64,000 bases of DNA from Marinicauda salina (GCF_003122085.1 NZ_QEXV01000001.1:372001-436000); one strand, 5' to 3'; counted from the stretch's first letter, positions 26,837 to 36,789 are shown. A program made the numbers and translations. The notes: generated by a model from the sequence alone, not told the origin.

Positions 26837-27667
26837 ATGTCGCGCCAGGACTTCGACGTGCATTTCCATGTCCACATGATCTCCGACTCCACCGGCGAAA
26901 CGCTGATGGAGGTGATGCGCGCCTCGGCCGCCCAGTTCGAACAGGCTCATCCGATCGAGCATCTCTTCGCGCTGGTGCGTTCGGAGCGTCAGCTCGAACG
27001 CGCCATGGCCCATGTCGAGGATTATCCCGGCATCGTCATGTTCACGATGGTCAACGCCGATCTGCGTCGCCGGCTGGAAGATCGCTGCGCGGAGCGCGGC
27101 ATCCCCGCCATCGCGGTGCTCGATCCGATCCAGGCGACGCTGTCGAGCTATCTCGGCGCGCCGATGCGCGGCCGCGCCGGCGCCCAGCGGGCGCTGGATG
27201 CGGACTATTACCGCCGCATCGAGGCGATGAACTACTCGATGGCCCACGATGACGGCCAGGGCGACGACCTGCCCGGCGCCGACGTCATCCTCTTGGGCAT
27301 CAGCCGCACCTCGAAGACGCCGACGAGCATCTATCTCGGCCATCGCGGCATCCGCACCGCCAACATCCCGATCGTGCCCGGCTCGCCGCTGCCCGACATC
27401 CTGTTCGAACTCGAGGAGCCGCTCATCGTCGGGCTGACCGCGTCTCCCGAGCGCATCATCCAGATCCGCCGCAACCGGTTGATCAACCTCAAGGAAGGCC
27501 GCGATACAGGCTATGTCGACGAGGCCGCGGTCCGCGAGGAGGTCGTCTACGCCAAGCGCCTGTTCGCGCGCCAGGGCTGGCCGTCCATCGACGTGACGCG
27601 CCGCTCGATCGAGGAGACCGCCGCGAAAGTGATCAACCTGCTCAACGAGCACAGGGGCGAGGCATGA
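26837..27667 (+). CDS. ppsR: PPDK/PEPS regulatory kinase-pyrophosphorylase (DUF299)
   Basis: A 276-residue protein with VHMISDSTGET at the N-terminus and the P-loop-like GISRTSKT at 154-161 followed by PTSIYLG. The family reversibly phosphorylates pyruvate-phosphate dikinase or PEP synthetase on a Thr, using ADP, and reverses it with phosphate. It is the first gene to the right of the origin and heads an overlapping operon. The ATG at 26837 gives the family-typical start; the frame reaches back into the origin gap only by chance. Confidence 0.93.
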   Translation: MSRQDFDVHFHVHMISDSTGETLMEVMRASAAQFEQAHPIEHLFALVRSERQLERAMAHVEDYPGIVMFTMVNADLRRRLEDRCAERGIPAIAVLDPIQATLSSYLGAPMRGRAGAQRALDADYYRRIEAMNYSMAHDDGQGDDLPGADVILLGISRTSKTPTSIYLGHRGIRTANIPIVPGSPLPDILFELEEPLIVGLTASPERIIQIRRNRLINLKEGRDTGYVDEAAVREEVVYAKRLFARQGWPSIDVTRRSIEETAAKVINLLNEHRGEA

Positions 27668-28245
27668 GCTTCATCCTGGCGTCCGGCTCGGCCTCGCGGC
27701 GCGCCATCCTCGAGAACGCCGGCCTCGATTTCGAGATCGATCCCGCCGATGTCGACGAGGACGCCCTGAAGACGGGCTATTCCGGCGATATCGGCGCGCT
27801 CGCGGTGCGTCTCGGAGAGGAGAAGGCGCTGGCCGTCTCGCGCCGTCGCGAGGGACTGGTCCTGGGCGCCGATCAGGTGCTCGAGTTCGAGGGCCGCCTG
27901 TTCGACAAGGCCCGGTCCGCCGAGGAGGCCGAGGCGCGTCTTCGGGAGCTGCGCGGCCGCACGCACTGGCTCAAGGGCGGAGTCGCGGCCGCCGTCGGCG
28001 GCGAGATCGTGTGGCGCCACGAGAGCGCCTGCCGGATGGTGATGCGCGATTTCTCCGACGCCTTCCTCGCCGATTATGTCGCCCGCGCCGGCGACATGCT
28101 CACCAGCAGCGTCGGCGGGTACGCCTATGAAGGCCTCGGCGCGCAGCTGTTCAGCGAGGTCGAAGGCGACTATTTCGCCGTGCTCGGCCTGCCGCTCCTG
28201 CCGGTTCTGGGAATGCTGCGCGATCACGGCGCGGCGCCGGCATGA
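27664..28245 (+). CDS. maf: Maf-type nucleoside triphosphate pyrophosphatase
   Basis: A 193-residue Maf protein with LASGSASRRAIL, EKALAVS, GADQVLEF and the YAYEGLGAQLF motif. Maf proteins hydrolyse modified or canonical NTPs to NMP and pyrophosphate. The strict substrate is not deducible. It overlaps ppsR by ATGA and aroE by ATGA. Confidence 0.93.
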   Translation: MSFILASGSASRRAILENAGLDFEIDPADVDEDALKTGYSGDIGALAVRLGEEKALAVSRRREGLVLGADQVLEFEGRLFDKARSAEEAEARLRELRGRTHWLKGGVAAAVGGEIVWRHESACRMVMRDFSDAFLADYVARAGDMLTSSVGGYAYEGLGAQLFSEVEGDYFAVLGLPLLPVLGMLRDHGAAPA

Positions 28246-29081
28246 GCCGCGCGCCGGGGCGTCCCACCGCGGCGGGCGTCGCGGGCTGGCCGGTGGCGCA
28301 CTCGCTTTCGCCGACCATGATGAACGCCTGGCTCGAGGCCGCCGGCATTCCCGCCCGCTACGCCGCCTTCGAGGTCTCCCCGGACCAGTTCGAACAGACG
28401 GCGCGCGCCCTGCCGGGTCTCGGCGTGCGGGGGATCAACATCACCCTGCCGCACAAGGAGGCCGCGCTCGCGCTCGCCGATGCGGCCAGCGAAACCGCCC
28501 GGCGGATCGGCGCGGCGAATGTTCTTCTCACGACGGCCGAAGGCGGACTCTTCGCCGACAACACCGATGTCGCCGGCGTGCGCGCCGCGCTCGGCGAGGG
28601 CGGAGATGCGGGCGCAGGTCCGGCGGTTCTGATCGGGGCGGGCGGCGCGGCGCGCGCGGCGCTGGCGGTTCTGGCCGGGACCGATCGCGAGATCCGGATC
28701 GTCAACCGCACGCCGGCCCGCGCCCGGACGCTGGCCGACGCTTTCGGAGTGGATGCGGTGATTTACGAGTCCGCCGGCGCCGAAGCGCTCGCCGACGCGG
28801 CCCTGATCATCAACGCCACCTCGCTGGGGATGACCGGTCAGCCGACGCTCGGCATCGCGCTCGACGCCGCGGCGCCGGACGCGCTGGTGTTCGACATGGT
28901 CTATGATCCGCTCGAGACGCCGCTTCTGGCGGCGGCGCGGGCAAGCGGCCGGCGCGCGGTCGACGGGCTGGCCATGCTGATCGGTCAGGCGCGGCCCAGC
29001 TTCGAGGCCTTCTTTGGCGCCGCGCCGCCGGATATCGATATCCGCGCCCGGCTGGTCGAAGAGCTGGAGGCGCGGCGATGA
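28242..29081 (+). CDS. aroE: Shikimate dehydrogenase
   Basis: A 279-residue Aro[19 protein letters not shown] (shikimate-binding Ser), [12 protein letters not shown] (catalytic Lys), [20 protein letters not shown] (NADP fold) and INATSLGM. It reduces 3-dehydroshikimate to shikimate. Overlaps maf and coaE by ATGA, so it is translated with them. Confidence 0.95.
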   Translation: MSRAPGRPTAAGVAGWPVAHSLSPTMMNAWLEAAGIPARYAAFEVSPDQFEQTARALPGLGVRGINITLPHKEAALALADAASETARRIGAANVLLTTAEGGLFADNTDVAGVRAALGEGGDAGAGPAVLIGAGGAARAALAVLAGTDREIRIVNRTPARARTLADAFGVDAVIYESAGAEALADAALIINATSLGMTGQPTLGIALDAAAPDALVFDMVYDPLETPLLAAARASGRRAVDGLAMLIGQARPSFEAFFGAAPPDIDIRARLVEELEARR

Positions 29082-29671
29082 TCGTCATCGGACTGACCGG
29101 CTCGATCGGGATGGGCAAGTCGACGACGGCCAAGCTGCTCGCCGACGAGGGCGCGCGCGTGTTCGACGCCGACGCCGTGGTCGCCTCGCTTTACGCCTCG
29201 GGCGGCGCGGCGGTGGAGCCCGTCGAGGCCGCCTTCCCCGGCTGCGTCGTTGACGGCGCGGTGGATCGCGACCGGCTGACCGCGGCGCTGCACGACGATC
29301 CCGTCGGCTTCGAGAGGCTGGAGCGCATCGTCCATCCGCTGGTCGCCGAGGCGCGGTCGCGCTTTCTCGAAGCTGCGCGGGCCGACGGCGTGCGCTTCGT
29401 CGTCATGGACGCGCCCCTGCTTTTCGAGGCGGATCTGCACGATGCCGTTGATGTCGTGATGGTGGTCAGCGCGCCCGAAGCGGTGCAGCGTGACCGCGTG
29501 CTGGCCCGGCCGGGGATGACGCCGGAGAAGCTCGACGCCATCCTTGCGCGGCAGCTTCCCGATGCGGAGAAACGGCGTCGGGCCGATTATGTGATCGACA
29601 CGTCGAAGGGCGTCGAGGACGCGCGCGCCCAGGTGCGCGCGGCGCTGAAGGACATGGAGCAGACGGGATGA
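29078..29671 (+). CDS. coaE: Dephospho-CoA kinase
   Basis: A 197-residue CoaE with P-loop [19 protein letters not shown] and DAPLLFE. It phosphorylates dephospho-CoA in the last step of coenzyme A synthesis. Overlaps aroE and dnaQ by ATGA. Confidence 0.95.
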   Translation: MIVIGLTGSIGMGKSTTAKLLADEGARVFDADAVVASLYASGGAAVEPVEAAFPGCVVDGAVDRDRLTAALHDDPVGFERLERIVHPLVAEARSRFLEAARADGVRFVVMDAPLLFEADLHDAVDVVMVVSAPEAVQRDRVLARPGMTPEKLDAILARQLPDAEKRRRADYVIDTSKGVEDARAQVRAALKDMEQTG

Positions 29672-30381
29672 CGCGCGAGATCATATTCGACACCGAGACG
29701 ACGGGGCTCGATCCGCTGTCCGGAGACCGGATCACCGAGATCGGCTGCGTCGAGGTCGAGGGGCTGATCCCGACCGGGCGTGAATTCCGCAAGTTGATCA
29801 ATCCCGAGCGCGACATCCCCGCCGAGGTCACCGAGGTGACCGGTCACACCCGCGAGATGCTCGAGAACGAGCCGGTCTTCGCCGAGATCGTCGACGAGTT
29901 CCTCGCCTTCGTCGGCGACGCGCCGCTGGTCGCCCACAACGCGCCCTTCGACCGGGGCTTCATCAACATGGAGCTGGAGCGCTGCGGCCGGCCGGCCATC
30001 GCCGACGACCGCTTCAAGGACACCGCGGCGATGGCGCGCGAGCGTTTTCCGGGCGCGCCGGCGAGCCTCGACGCGTTGTGCAAGCGCTTCGACATCTCGC
30101 TCGACAGCCGGACCAAGCACGGCGCGCTGATCGACGCCTACCTGCTGGCCGAAGTCTATCTTGAGCTGCACGGGGGCCGGGAGCGTCGGCTGGAGTTCGC
30201 CGGCGGCGCGGCGGCGGGCGCGAAGGTGGAGTTCCCCGCGCGGCCGCCGCGCCCGGAGCCGCTGGCGCCGAGATCGACGCCGGAGGAACGCGCCGCGCAC
30301 GCCGAGTTCGTCGCGGAGATGGAAACCAGTGTCTGGGTCGAACTCGGCGTGATCGAGGTTGCGCCGCGGGTCGACGAATAG
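29668..30381 (+). CDS. dnaQ: DNA polymerase III epsilon subunit
   Basis: A 237-residue DEDDh exonuclease: [38 protein letters not shown] and [14 protein letters not shown] supply the metal-binding acids and the catalytic His. It proofreads DNA synthesis. The C-terminal tail is Pro/Arg-rich. It is the last gene of the ppsR-maf-aroE-coaE-dnaQ chain and converges on secB with a 14 bp gap. Confidence 0.95.
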   Translation: MTREIIFDTETTGLDPLSGDRITEIGCVEVEGLIPTGREFRKLINPERDIPAEVTEVTGHTREMLENEPVFAEIVDEFLAFVGDAPLVAHNAPFDRGFINMELERCGRPAIADDRFKDTAAMARERFPGAPASLDALCKRFDISLDSRTKHGALIDAYLLAEVYLELHGGRERRLEFAGGAAAGAKVEFPARPPRPEPLAPRSTPEERAAHAEFVAEMETSVWVELGVIEVAPRVDE

Positions 30382-30395
30382 GAGTCGCGGCCCGC

Positions 30396-30896
30396 CTACG
30401 CCTCGCCGCCGGCGGGGGCGTCTCCGCCCTCGCCCTGCTGCTGCCTCGCCAGCCGCTGACGGTACAGCGCGGCGAAATCCACCGGCTCGAGCATCAGCGG
30501 CGGGAAGCCGCCGTCGCGCGTGGCGTCGGCCAGGATGCGCCGGGCGAACGGGAACAGGATGCGCGGGCACTCGATCAGCAGGAAGGCGTCGCGGGCGCGC
30601 TCGTCGATATTGCGGATGTGGAACAGGCCCGCATAGACGAGCTCGGCGATGAACATCGTCGTGTCCTGACGTCCCGCCTTGGCAGAGAGGTGGAGCTCGA
30701 CCTCGTAGTGATCCTCGCCGAGGCCGCGGGCGCGCACGTCGATCGCCATGTCGATCTCGGGCTGACCGCTGCTGCGCAGCGTATCCGGCGCGCCGGGGTT
30801 CTCGAAGGACAGGTCCTTGATGTACTGGCCGACGACGCGCACCTGCGGCGGCTGCACGTCGGCGTTCGGGTCGGAGCTTTCGGGCGCGTCGGTCAT
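30396..30896 (-). CDS. secB: Protein-export chaperone SecB
   Basis: A 166-residue SecB with QVRVVGQYIKDLSFENPGAP, LHLSAKAG and a core ending FPPLMLEPVDFAALYRQRL. The C-terminus is extended by a Gln/Gly/Ala tail. SecB keeps preproteins unfolded for SecA in the cytoplasm. The frame continues far upstream by chance; the start at 30896 matches the family. It is divergent from the Tim44-like gene. Confidence 0.95.
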   Translation of the reverse strand: MTDAPESSDPNADVQPPQVRVVGQYIKDLSFENPGAPDTLRSSGQPEIDMAIDVRARGLGEDHYEVELHLSAKAGRQDTTMFIAELVYAGLFHIRNIDERARDAFLLIECPRILFPFARRILADATRDGGFPPLMLEPVDFAALYRQRLARQQQGEGGDAPAGGEA

Positions 30897-31082
30897 GGCG
30901 GTCTCGTCGGTGATGCGAGCCGGCGTCGGCTGGCGAGTGATTTCGGAACGGCCGGGCGGGTAACACGCCCCGCGCACGGCGGCAAGCGCGCCGGCGGCGT
31001 GCAGGCCCGGGCTGACGCCGCGGCCTGTCTTGCCTATATGTAGTCGCTGAAGCGGCATTGCGAGCAAGGACCCGCGCCGACG

Positions 31083-31745
31083 ATGGAACTTCTCCAGATA
31101 CTTTTCTTCGCCGGCCTGGCCGTGTTTCTCGCCGTGCGGCTCTACCTGACGCTGGGGCGTCCCACCGGCCGCTCCCCGGAAGAGCATGCGCGCGAACGCC
31201 GCGCCGCGCAGGGCCAGGCGCGCCCGGCCCCGGGCGCGCCGGCGCCGACTGCGGATCTCGGCGGAGAGACGGCGCGCGCGCCGGTGTTCTCCGGCCCGGC
31301 CGCCGACGGCCTGTCGGCGATCGCCGCGGCGGATCCGGGCTTCGATCCCGAAGGCTTCGTCGAGGGCGCCCGCAAGGCCTACCAGATGATCGTCGAGAAC
31401 TACGCGAAGGGGGATCGCGACGCGCTGCGTCCGCTGCTGTCCGAGCGGGTCTTCGCGCGCTGGAGCGAGGCGATGGACAAGCGCGATGCGGCCGGCGAAA
31501 CCCAGACCACCGAGGTCGAGCGGATCAAGGCCGCCGAGATCGTTGAAGCTTCCCTTAACGAAAGCCGGGCCAGGGTGAAGATCCGATTCACTGCGGAGCT
31601 GGCGACGGAAACGCGCGACACGGATGGCGCGGTCGTCGCCGGCGACCTCAACACCCTCGACACCGTGGACGAGATCTGGAGCTTTGAACGCGATGTCGCC
31701 GATCCCGATCCGAACTGGCTCCTCGCCGCGGTCAAGCCGGTCTAG
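31083..31745 (+). CDS. Tim44-like domain protein
   Basis: A 220-residue protein with an N-terminal transmembrane anchor (MELLQILFFAGLAVFLAVRL), an Ala/Pro/Arg-rich linker and a Tim44-like domain from about residue 85 (FVEGARKAYQMIVENYAKGD, EIWSFERDVADPDPNW). In alphaproteobacteria this protein (TimA) is membrane-bound and related to the mitochondrial import subunit. Its last 53 nt overlap the start of mltA in another frame. Its place after secB is conserved. Confidence 0.88.
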   Translation: MELLQILFFAGLAVFLAVRLYLTLGRPTGRSPEEHARERRAAQGQARPAPGAPAPTADLGGETARAPVFSGPAADGLSAIAAADPGFDPEGFVEGARKAYQMIVENYAKGDRDALRPLLSERVFARWSEAMDKRDAAGETQTTEVERIKAAEIVEASLNESRARVKIRFTAELATETRDTDGAVVAGDLNTLDTVDEIWSFERDVADPDPNWLLAAVKPV

Positions 31746-32931
31746 CCTCGCCGCCCTGCTCTGTCTCGTCGCGCTTTCGGCCTGCACGACGGCGCCGCCG
31801 GCCGCGCCGCCCGCGCCGGAACCGGCCGCGGCCCGGCTCGATCTCGATCGCGTCGATTTCGCCGCGCTGCCCGGTTGGGACGGCCACGATCCGCGCCCGG
31901 CGCTCGTCGCGCTGGCGCGCAGCTGCGCGCGGATCGACGCCCGGCCCGACGCCGAACTCCTCAATCCGAACGCGCCCTGGGCGGGCCGCGCCGGCGACTG
32001 GCGCGAGGTCTGCCTGCAGGCCTCGATGCTGCAGTTCGCCGACATGACGGCCGACGGCGCACGCGCATTTTTTGAACGAACGTTCACACCATTCGAGATT
32101 TCGGGCACGGGTCGGCTGACGGGATACTACGAGCCGACGATCCCCGTGCGGGCCCGCCCCGAGGACGAATTCTCGATGGCGATCCGGGCGCGTCCGGATG
32201 ATCTTCTGACTGGCGATCTGGGTCAGTTCATCGCCGGTCTCGAGGGCCGCAGGATCGTTGGGTATGCGACAGAACGAACGTTCGAGCCATACCGGACGCG
32301 CGCCGAGATCGAGGCGCAGGACCTCGGCGTGCCGCTCGCCTGGGGCCGGCCCGTCGACGTCTTCTTCCTGCAGATCCAGGGCTCGGGCCGGCTGGTCTAT
32401 CCCGACGGTTCGCAGGCGCGCGCCCAGTTCGCCGCGCATAACGGCCGGCCCTATGTCTCCATCGGGCGGGTGCTGATCGAGCGCGGCGAACTGTCCGAGC
32501 ACGACGCGTCCAAGGACGATATCGAAGCCTGGCTGAACGCGCGCGGGCCGGAGGCCTGGACGCCGCTGTTCAACGAGAATCCGCGCTATGTCTTCTTCAA
32601 TCTCGAACCGCTGACCGACCCGGACCTGGGGCCGCTGGGCGGGCAGGGCGCGCCGCTCACGCCGATGGCGAGCCTCGCCGTCGATCCCCGGCATCACGCC
32701 TGGGGCGCGCCGGTCTATCTCTCCGCGACGCTGCCCGGCGAGCCCGACTGGTCGGGCCTGGTGATCGCCCAGGACGCCGGCGGCGCGATCGAGGGACCGC
32801 TGCGCGGCGATCTCTTCTTCGGATGGGGCGAGGAGGCCGGATACCGGGCCGGCCGGCAGAACGCGACCGACGCCCGCTGGCGGGTGTTTCTGCCCAGGCC
32901 CGTCGCCGCCCGGCTCGCCGACAGTTCATGA
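31693..32931 (+). CDS. mltA: Membrane-bound lytic murein transglycosylase A
   Basis: A 412-residue lipoprotein: n-region, hydrophobic core (LAALLCLVALSAC) and lipobox Cys near 31, then the MltA beta-barrel (FEISGTGRLTGYYEP, IQGSGRLVYPDG, YVSIGRVLIERGE) and 3D-domain end (LFFGWGEEAGYRAG, with Asp-rich VDPRHHAWG). It cleaves glycan strands to 1,6-anhydromuropeptides. The ATG at 31693 overlaps the Tim44-like gene by 53 bp; no other start before the lipobox is in frame except CTG. Two identical GAACGAACGTTC stretches occur inside the gene. Confidence 0.92.
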   Translation: MSPIPIRTGSSPRSSRSSLAALLCLVALSACTTAPPAAPPAPEPAAARLDLDRVDFAALPGWDGHDPRPALVALARSCARIDARPDAELLNPNAPWAGRAGDWREVCLQASMLQFADMTADGARAFFERTFTPFEISGTGRLTGYYEPTIPVRARPEDEFSMAIRARPDDLLTGDLGQFIAGLEGRRIVGYATERTFEPYRTRAEIEAQDLGVPLAWGRPVDVFFLQIQGSGRLVYPDGSQARAQFAAHNGRPYVSIGRVLIERGELSEHDASKDDIEAWLNARGPEAWTPLFNENPRYVFFNLEPLTDPDLGPLGGQGAPLTPMASLAVDPRHHAWGAPVYLSATLPGEPDWSGLVIAQDAGGAIEGPLRGDLFFGWGEEAGYRAGRQNATDARWRVFLPRPVAARLADSS

Positions 32932-33500
32932 GCCGCCGCCCGTCGCGCCCGCTGCGCCCCGAGGAGCGCGAGCTCTGGCGGCGCGTGGCGAGCACGGTGA
33001 AGCCGCTCGACCAGAGCCGCCGCGAGCGCCTGGCGTCGCCGTCTGATGCAGCGCCGGCCGAGCCCCGGCATGAATCCGCGCCCCGCGGCGACGCGTCGGC
33101 GGCGGCGATGCGCGCGGCTTCGGCGCCGAAGGCGCCGGCCGATCGCGGCGGCGAGAAACGCGTCCGGCGCGGCCGCGTCGAGGTCGAGGCCCGACTCGAT
33201 CTGCACGGGCTCACCGAGGCGCGCGCCCGGCGCGACCTGCTCGGCTTTCTCGCCCGCGCCCGTTCGAACGGCATGAGGACCGTGCTGGTGATCACCGGAA
33301 AGGGCGCGGGCGCGCGCGCGCTCGACCGGCGCCGCCACGAACCGTGGGATCCCGAGGCGTCGCCGCTTCCCGGCGTGCTGCGGCGCGCGTTCACGCGCTG
33401 GATGGCCGAGCCGGACTTCGCCGAGCTGGCGTCGGGCTACGCCACCGCCCATCGCCGCCACGGCGGAAGCGGGGCGTTCTACGTCATGCTCAGGCGATAA
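32928..33500 (+). CDS. Smr/MutS2-domain protein
   Basis: A 190-residue protein with a basic N-terminal half rich in Arg/Ala and a C-terminal Smr domain: LDLHGLTEARARRDLLGFL, VLVITGKG (the GxG substrate loop) and FTRWMAEPDF ending in GAFYVMLRR. Small Smr proteins nick nucleic acids; the alphaproteobacterial one after mltA is of unknown role. It overlaps mltA by ATGA and ends 3 bp before the hslU stop. Confidence 0.88.
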   Translation: MSRRPSRPLRPEERELWRRVASTVKPLDQSRRERLASPSDAAPAEPRHESAPRGDASAAAMRAASAPKAPADRGGEKRVRRGRVEVEARLDLHGLTEARARRDLLGFLARARSNGMRTVLVITGKGAGARALDRRRHEPWDPEASPLPGVLRRAFTRWMAEPDFAELASGYATAHRRHGGSGAFYVMLRR

Positions 33501-33503
33501 GCG

Positions 33504-34808
33504 CTAGAGAATGAATTTCGACAGGTCGGCGTCCTTGGCGAGCGCCTCGACGCGATCCTTCACGTAGTCGGCGTCGATGGTGATCGTCTCGCCGGACCGG
33601 TCGGAGGCGGTGTAGCTGATCTCCTCGACCAGCCGCTCCATGATCGTCTGCAGGCGGCGCGCGCCGATATTCTCGACGCTGGAATTGACCTCGGCGGCGT
33701 AGTCGGCGATCGCGGTGATCGCCGATTCCTGGAAGTCGAGCGCGACGTCCTCGGTCTTCATAAGCGCGACATACTGGGTCACCAGGCTCGCTTCCGGCTC
33801 GGTCAGGATGGCGCGGAAATCCTCGCGCGTGAGCGCCTTGAGCTCGACGCGGATGGGCAGCCGGCCCTGCAGCTCAGGCAGGAGATCGCTCGGCTTGGTG
33901 ACGTGGAAGGCGCCCGAGGCGATGAACAGGACGTGGTCGGTCTTCACCGGCCCGTACTTGGTGGCCACCGTGGCGCCTTCGATCAGCGGCAGCAGGTCGC
34001 GCTGGACGCCCTCGCGGGAGACGTCGGCGCCGCGGCCCTCGGCGCGCGCGGCGATCTTGTCGAGCTCGTCGAGGAAGACGATGCCCTCCTCCTGGGCGAG
34101 CTTGATCGCCTCCTGCTGGATGTGGCTGTCGTCGATGAGCTTGTCGGATTCCTCCTCGATGAGCGGGTCGTAGGCCTCGCGGACGGTGGTGCGCACCGTC
34201 TTGCGCTTCTGGCCCAACCCCTTTCCGAGCAGTTCCGACAGATTGATCATGCCCACCCCGCCGGGCATGCCGGGAATGTCGAGGCCCTGCATCGGCGAGG
34301 TCTCCTCGGCGAGCTCGATCTCGATCTCCTTGTCGTCGAGTTCGCCGGCGAGAAGCTTCTTGCGGAAGCTTTCGCGCGTCGCCGAGCCCGCGCCGGGTCC
34401 GACCAGGGCGTCGAGCACGCGCTCCTCGGCGGCGCCCTGCGCCTTGGCGCGGACCTCCTCGCGCTTGCGGTCGCGGACGATGCCGATCGAGACCTCGACG
34501 AGATCGCGGGCGATCGAATCCACGTCGCGGCCGACATAGCCGACTTCGGTGAACTTGGTCGCCTCGACCTTGAGGAAGGGCGCCCCGGCGAGCTTGGCCA
34601 GGCGCCGCGAGATCTCGGTCTTGCCCACGCCGGTCGGGCCGATCATCAGGATGTTCTTCGGCGTGACCTCCTCGCGGAGTTCCTCCGGCAGGCGCTTGCG
34701 CCGCCAGCGGTTTCTCAGCGCGATGGCGACGGCCTTCTTGGCGTCGTGCTGGCCGATGATGTGACGGTCGAGCTCGTGGACGATCTCGCGGGGAGAGAAG
34801 TCGGTCAT
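33504..34808 (-). CDS. hslU: HslUV protease ATPase subunit
   Basis: A 434-residue AAA+ ATPase with [17 protein letters not shown], Walker A GPTGVGKT at 57-64, Walker B FLDELDKI, and the C-terminal DLSKFIL tail that docks into HslV. The I-domain is the acidic segment in the middle. It unfolds substrates for the HslV peptidase. Unlike in most bacteria, hslV is not adjacent but lies about 4 kb away, past an island on the other strand. Confidence 0.96.
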   Translation of the reverse strand: MTDFSPREIVHELDRHIIGQHDAKKAVAIALRNRWRRKRLPEELREEVTPKNILMIGPTGVGKTEISRRLAKLAGAPFLKVEATKFTEVGYVGRDVDSIARDLVEVSIGIVRDRKREEVRAKAQGAAEERVLDALVGPGAGSATRESFRKKLLAGELDDKEIEIELAEETSPMQGLDIPGMPGGVGMINLSELLGKGLGQKRKTVRTTVREAYDPLIEEESDKLIDDSHIQQEAIKLAQEEGIVFLDELDKIAARAEGRGADVSREGVQRDLLPLIEGATVATKYGPVKTDHVLFIASGAFHVTKPSDLLPELQGRLPIRVELKALTREDFRAILTEPEASLVTQYVALMKTEDVALDFQESAITAIADYAAEVNSSVENIGARRLQTIMERLVEEISYTASDRSGETITIDADYVKDRVEALAKDADLSKFIL

Positions 34809-34895
34809 GGATATCGCGGTCGGATGATTGCCGGACGGAGCGCCTCATGTAGGCTGAGCGGCGCTGCGAAGAAAGCCCGCAACGGAAATTCGCCC

Positions 34896-35342
34896 ATGGC
34901 CCGCCCCCGATTCCATCTCGCCTTTCCCGTTCACGACCTCGCCGCCGCGCGACGCTTCTACGGCGAAACGCTGGGCTGCCGGGAGGGCCGCTCGAGCGAA
35001 CGCTGGGTCGATTTCGACTTTCACGGCCACCAGATCGTCGCCCATCTCGCGCCCGACGAATGCGACCACGCCGCGACCAGTCCGGTCGACGGTCACGACG
35101 TCCCGGTGCGTCATTTCGGGCTGATCCTCGACTGGGAGGACTGGGAGAGCCTCGCCGTAACGCTCACCGATGCGGGCTGCGATTTTATCGTCGAGCCCTA
35201 TGTGCGCTTCGAAAATCAGCCCGGCGAGCAGGCGACGATGTTCGTCCGCGACCCCAGCGGCAATGCGCTGGAATTCAAGGCGTTCCGGGACGAGTCGATG
35301 ATCTTCGCGACGGAGGCGCCCGCCGCCAGCGGCGCAGGGTAA
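34896..35342 (+). CDS. VOC (glyoxalase-fold) family protein
   Basis: A 148-residue protein with the VOC fold: [19 protein letters not shown], a GHQIVAHL segment and the C-terminal [15 protein letters not shown]. Metal-ligand-like His and Glu sit in the expected strands. Substrate unknown. It is divergent from hslU (87 bp gap) and the first gene of the + strand island that splits hslU from hslV. The codon use looks like its neighbours. Confidence 0.85.
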   Translation: MARPRFHLAFPVHDLAAARRFYGETLGCREGRSSERWVDFDFHGHQIVAHLAPDECDHAATSPVDGHDVPVRHFGLILDWEDWESLAVTLTDAGCDFIVEPYVRFENQPGEQATMFVRDPSGNALEFKAFRDESMIFATEAPAASGAG

Positions 35343-35364
35343 ATTTCTCGGAAACCACGTTTCC

Positions 35365-35380
35365 TAACAAAGACTTAAAC
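35365..35380 (+). promoter_or_regulatory. CtrA-like box upstream of first TadG-like gene
   Basis: CTAA-CAAAGAC-TTAA matches TTAA-N7-TTAA with one mismatch, 47 bp before the ATG at 35427. The same shape occurs before the second paralogue. Confidence 0.5.
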
Positions 35381-35426
35381 TGACGGCGCGACCCTCGGGA
35401 CAGTCTGCCCTCGAAGGGTGCGCGTC

Positions 35427-36668
35427 ATGTTTCGATCCATCTGCGAGCTTGCTCGCAAATTTCCGGCCAGCGTTCAGGGCCACGCCGCGATCATCACCGC
35501 GCTGGCCGCGCCGGTGCTCGTCGGCTCGGCCGGCCTCGGGATCGAGGCTGGGCTCTGGTTCTACCAGCAGCGCGTCGCCCAGATGGCCGCCGACGTCTCG
35601 GCGTACGCCGGCGCGGCCGCCGCGCGGGCGGGAGAAAACGAGAGCGCGATCCAGGCCGCCGCGCAGGAGGAGGCCGGCCGTCACGGCTACGACGCCGCGC
35701 TCGGCTCCCTGACGGTCAATCATCCGCCCACCTCCGGCTGGAACCAGAACGTGCGCTCGGTCGAGGTGATCCTCGACCAGACCCACCCCCGACTTCTGTC
35801 TTCGCTGTTCCTGAACAACGACGTCACGATGAGCGTGCGCGCCGTGGCGACCTTCCAGGAGCCCGGACCGGCCTGCATCCTGGCGCTCGACCAGTTCGAT
35901 TCCGACGCCCTGACCTTCACGGGCAGCTCGGCGGCAACGCTCACCGACTGCGAGCTGATGTCGAACTCGATCGCGAGCGACGCGCTGACCGTCGAGGGCT
36001 CGGGCACGGTGACCACCACCTGCGCCAACGCCGTGGGCGAGGTCGAGGCGACGGCCAATCTCTCCATGACCGAGTGCGACGAGCCGCGCGAGAACCTGCC
36101 CCCGGCGCCGGACCCCTACGAAGACCTGCCCGCGCCCGCCATCCCGTCGGGTTGCAGGTCGGTGCCCGGCGCGGCGAACCAGGTCCAGACCATCCAGCCG
36201 GGGCACTATTGCAACGGCATGAACATCCACAACAGCGTCGACATGGAGCCCGGCGTCTACGTCCTGTCCGACGACCTGGTCATCAACGGCGGCGCCAGCG
36301 TGGTCGGCGACGGGGTGACCATCTATTTGCGCAACAACGCCAATGTCCGGATGAACGGCACCGGCTATGTCGATCTGACCGCTCCGATGAGCGGGACCTA
36401 CGCCGGCGTGGTCTTTTTCGGCGACCGCAACAACGGCTCGGCGGTCGACGCGATCTTCAACGGCACCGCCGACTCCAGCCTCGAAGGCGCGCTCTACTTC
36501 CCGAACCAGGAAGTCCAGATGAACGGCGACTTCACGGGTTCGGGCGGCTGCACGCGGATCGTCGCGCGCTGGGTCGATGTCAGCGGCAACACCAGCTTCG
36601 ACTCCAACTGCTCGAACTCCAGCATCGACACGATCGACGTGCCGGGCCTCATCCAGTTGACGGAGTAG
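35427..36668 (+). CDS. TadG-like pilus-assembly protein (paralogue A)
   Basis: A 413-residue protein with an N-terminal TadG-type segment: a hydrophobic helix near residues 20-40 (AAIITALAAPVLVGSAGL) and the following WFYQQRVAQMAADVSAYAG. A repeat-rich C-terminal half (about 240-400) has beta-helix-like turns: EPGVYVLSDDLVI, GDGVTIYLRNNANVRMNG, SGTYAGVVFFGDRNN. Cys pairs at 150-270 may form disulfides. TadG proteins belong to Flp/Tad systems. It is adjacent to a near-twin gene, and the ATG at 35427 is chosen over a GTG 9 nt upstream. Confidence 0.85.
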   Translation: MFRSICELARKFPASVQGHAAIITALAAPVLVGSAGLGIEAGLWFYQQRVAQMAADVSAYAGAAAARAGENESAIQAAAQEEAGRHGYDAALGSLTVNHPPTSGWNQNVRSVEVILDQTHPRLLSSLFLNNDVTMSVRAVATFQEPGPACILALDQFDSDALTFTGSSAATLTDCELMSNSIASDALTVEGSGTVTTTCANAVGEVEATANLSMTECDEPRENLPPAPDPYEDLPAPAIPSGCRSVPGAANQVQTIQPGHYCNGMNIHNSVDMEPGVYVLSDDLVINGGASVVGDGVTIYLRNNANVRMNGTGYVDLTAPMSGTYAGVVFFGDRNNGSAVDAIFNGTADSSLEGALYFPNQEVQMNGDFTGSGGCTRIVARWVDVSGNTSFDSNCSNSSIDTIDVPGLIQLTE

Positions 36669-36704
36669 GAGGCGCAATCATGCCCGGAATCCGACGCGCC
36701 GTTG

Positions 36705-36744
36705 CTAACGAAATCCTAACTATATGTTCTAACAGCGCCTTAAC
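36705..36744 (+). promoter_or_regulatory. Two CtrA-like boxes upstream of second TadG-like gene
   Basis: CTAA-CGAAATC-CTAAC at 36705-36720 (two mismatches) and CTAA-CAGCGCC-TTAAC at 36729-36744 (one mismatch) fit the TTAA-N7-TTAA spacing, 46-85 bp before the ATG of paralogue B. Confidence 0.5.
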
Positions 36745-36789
36745 CGAAGCGTGCGCATACTCCCGTCAGAATAGTCGGGTGGTGCGCCA

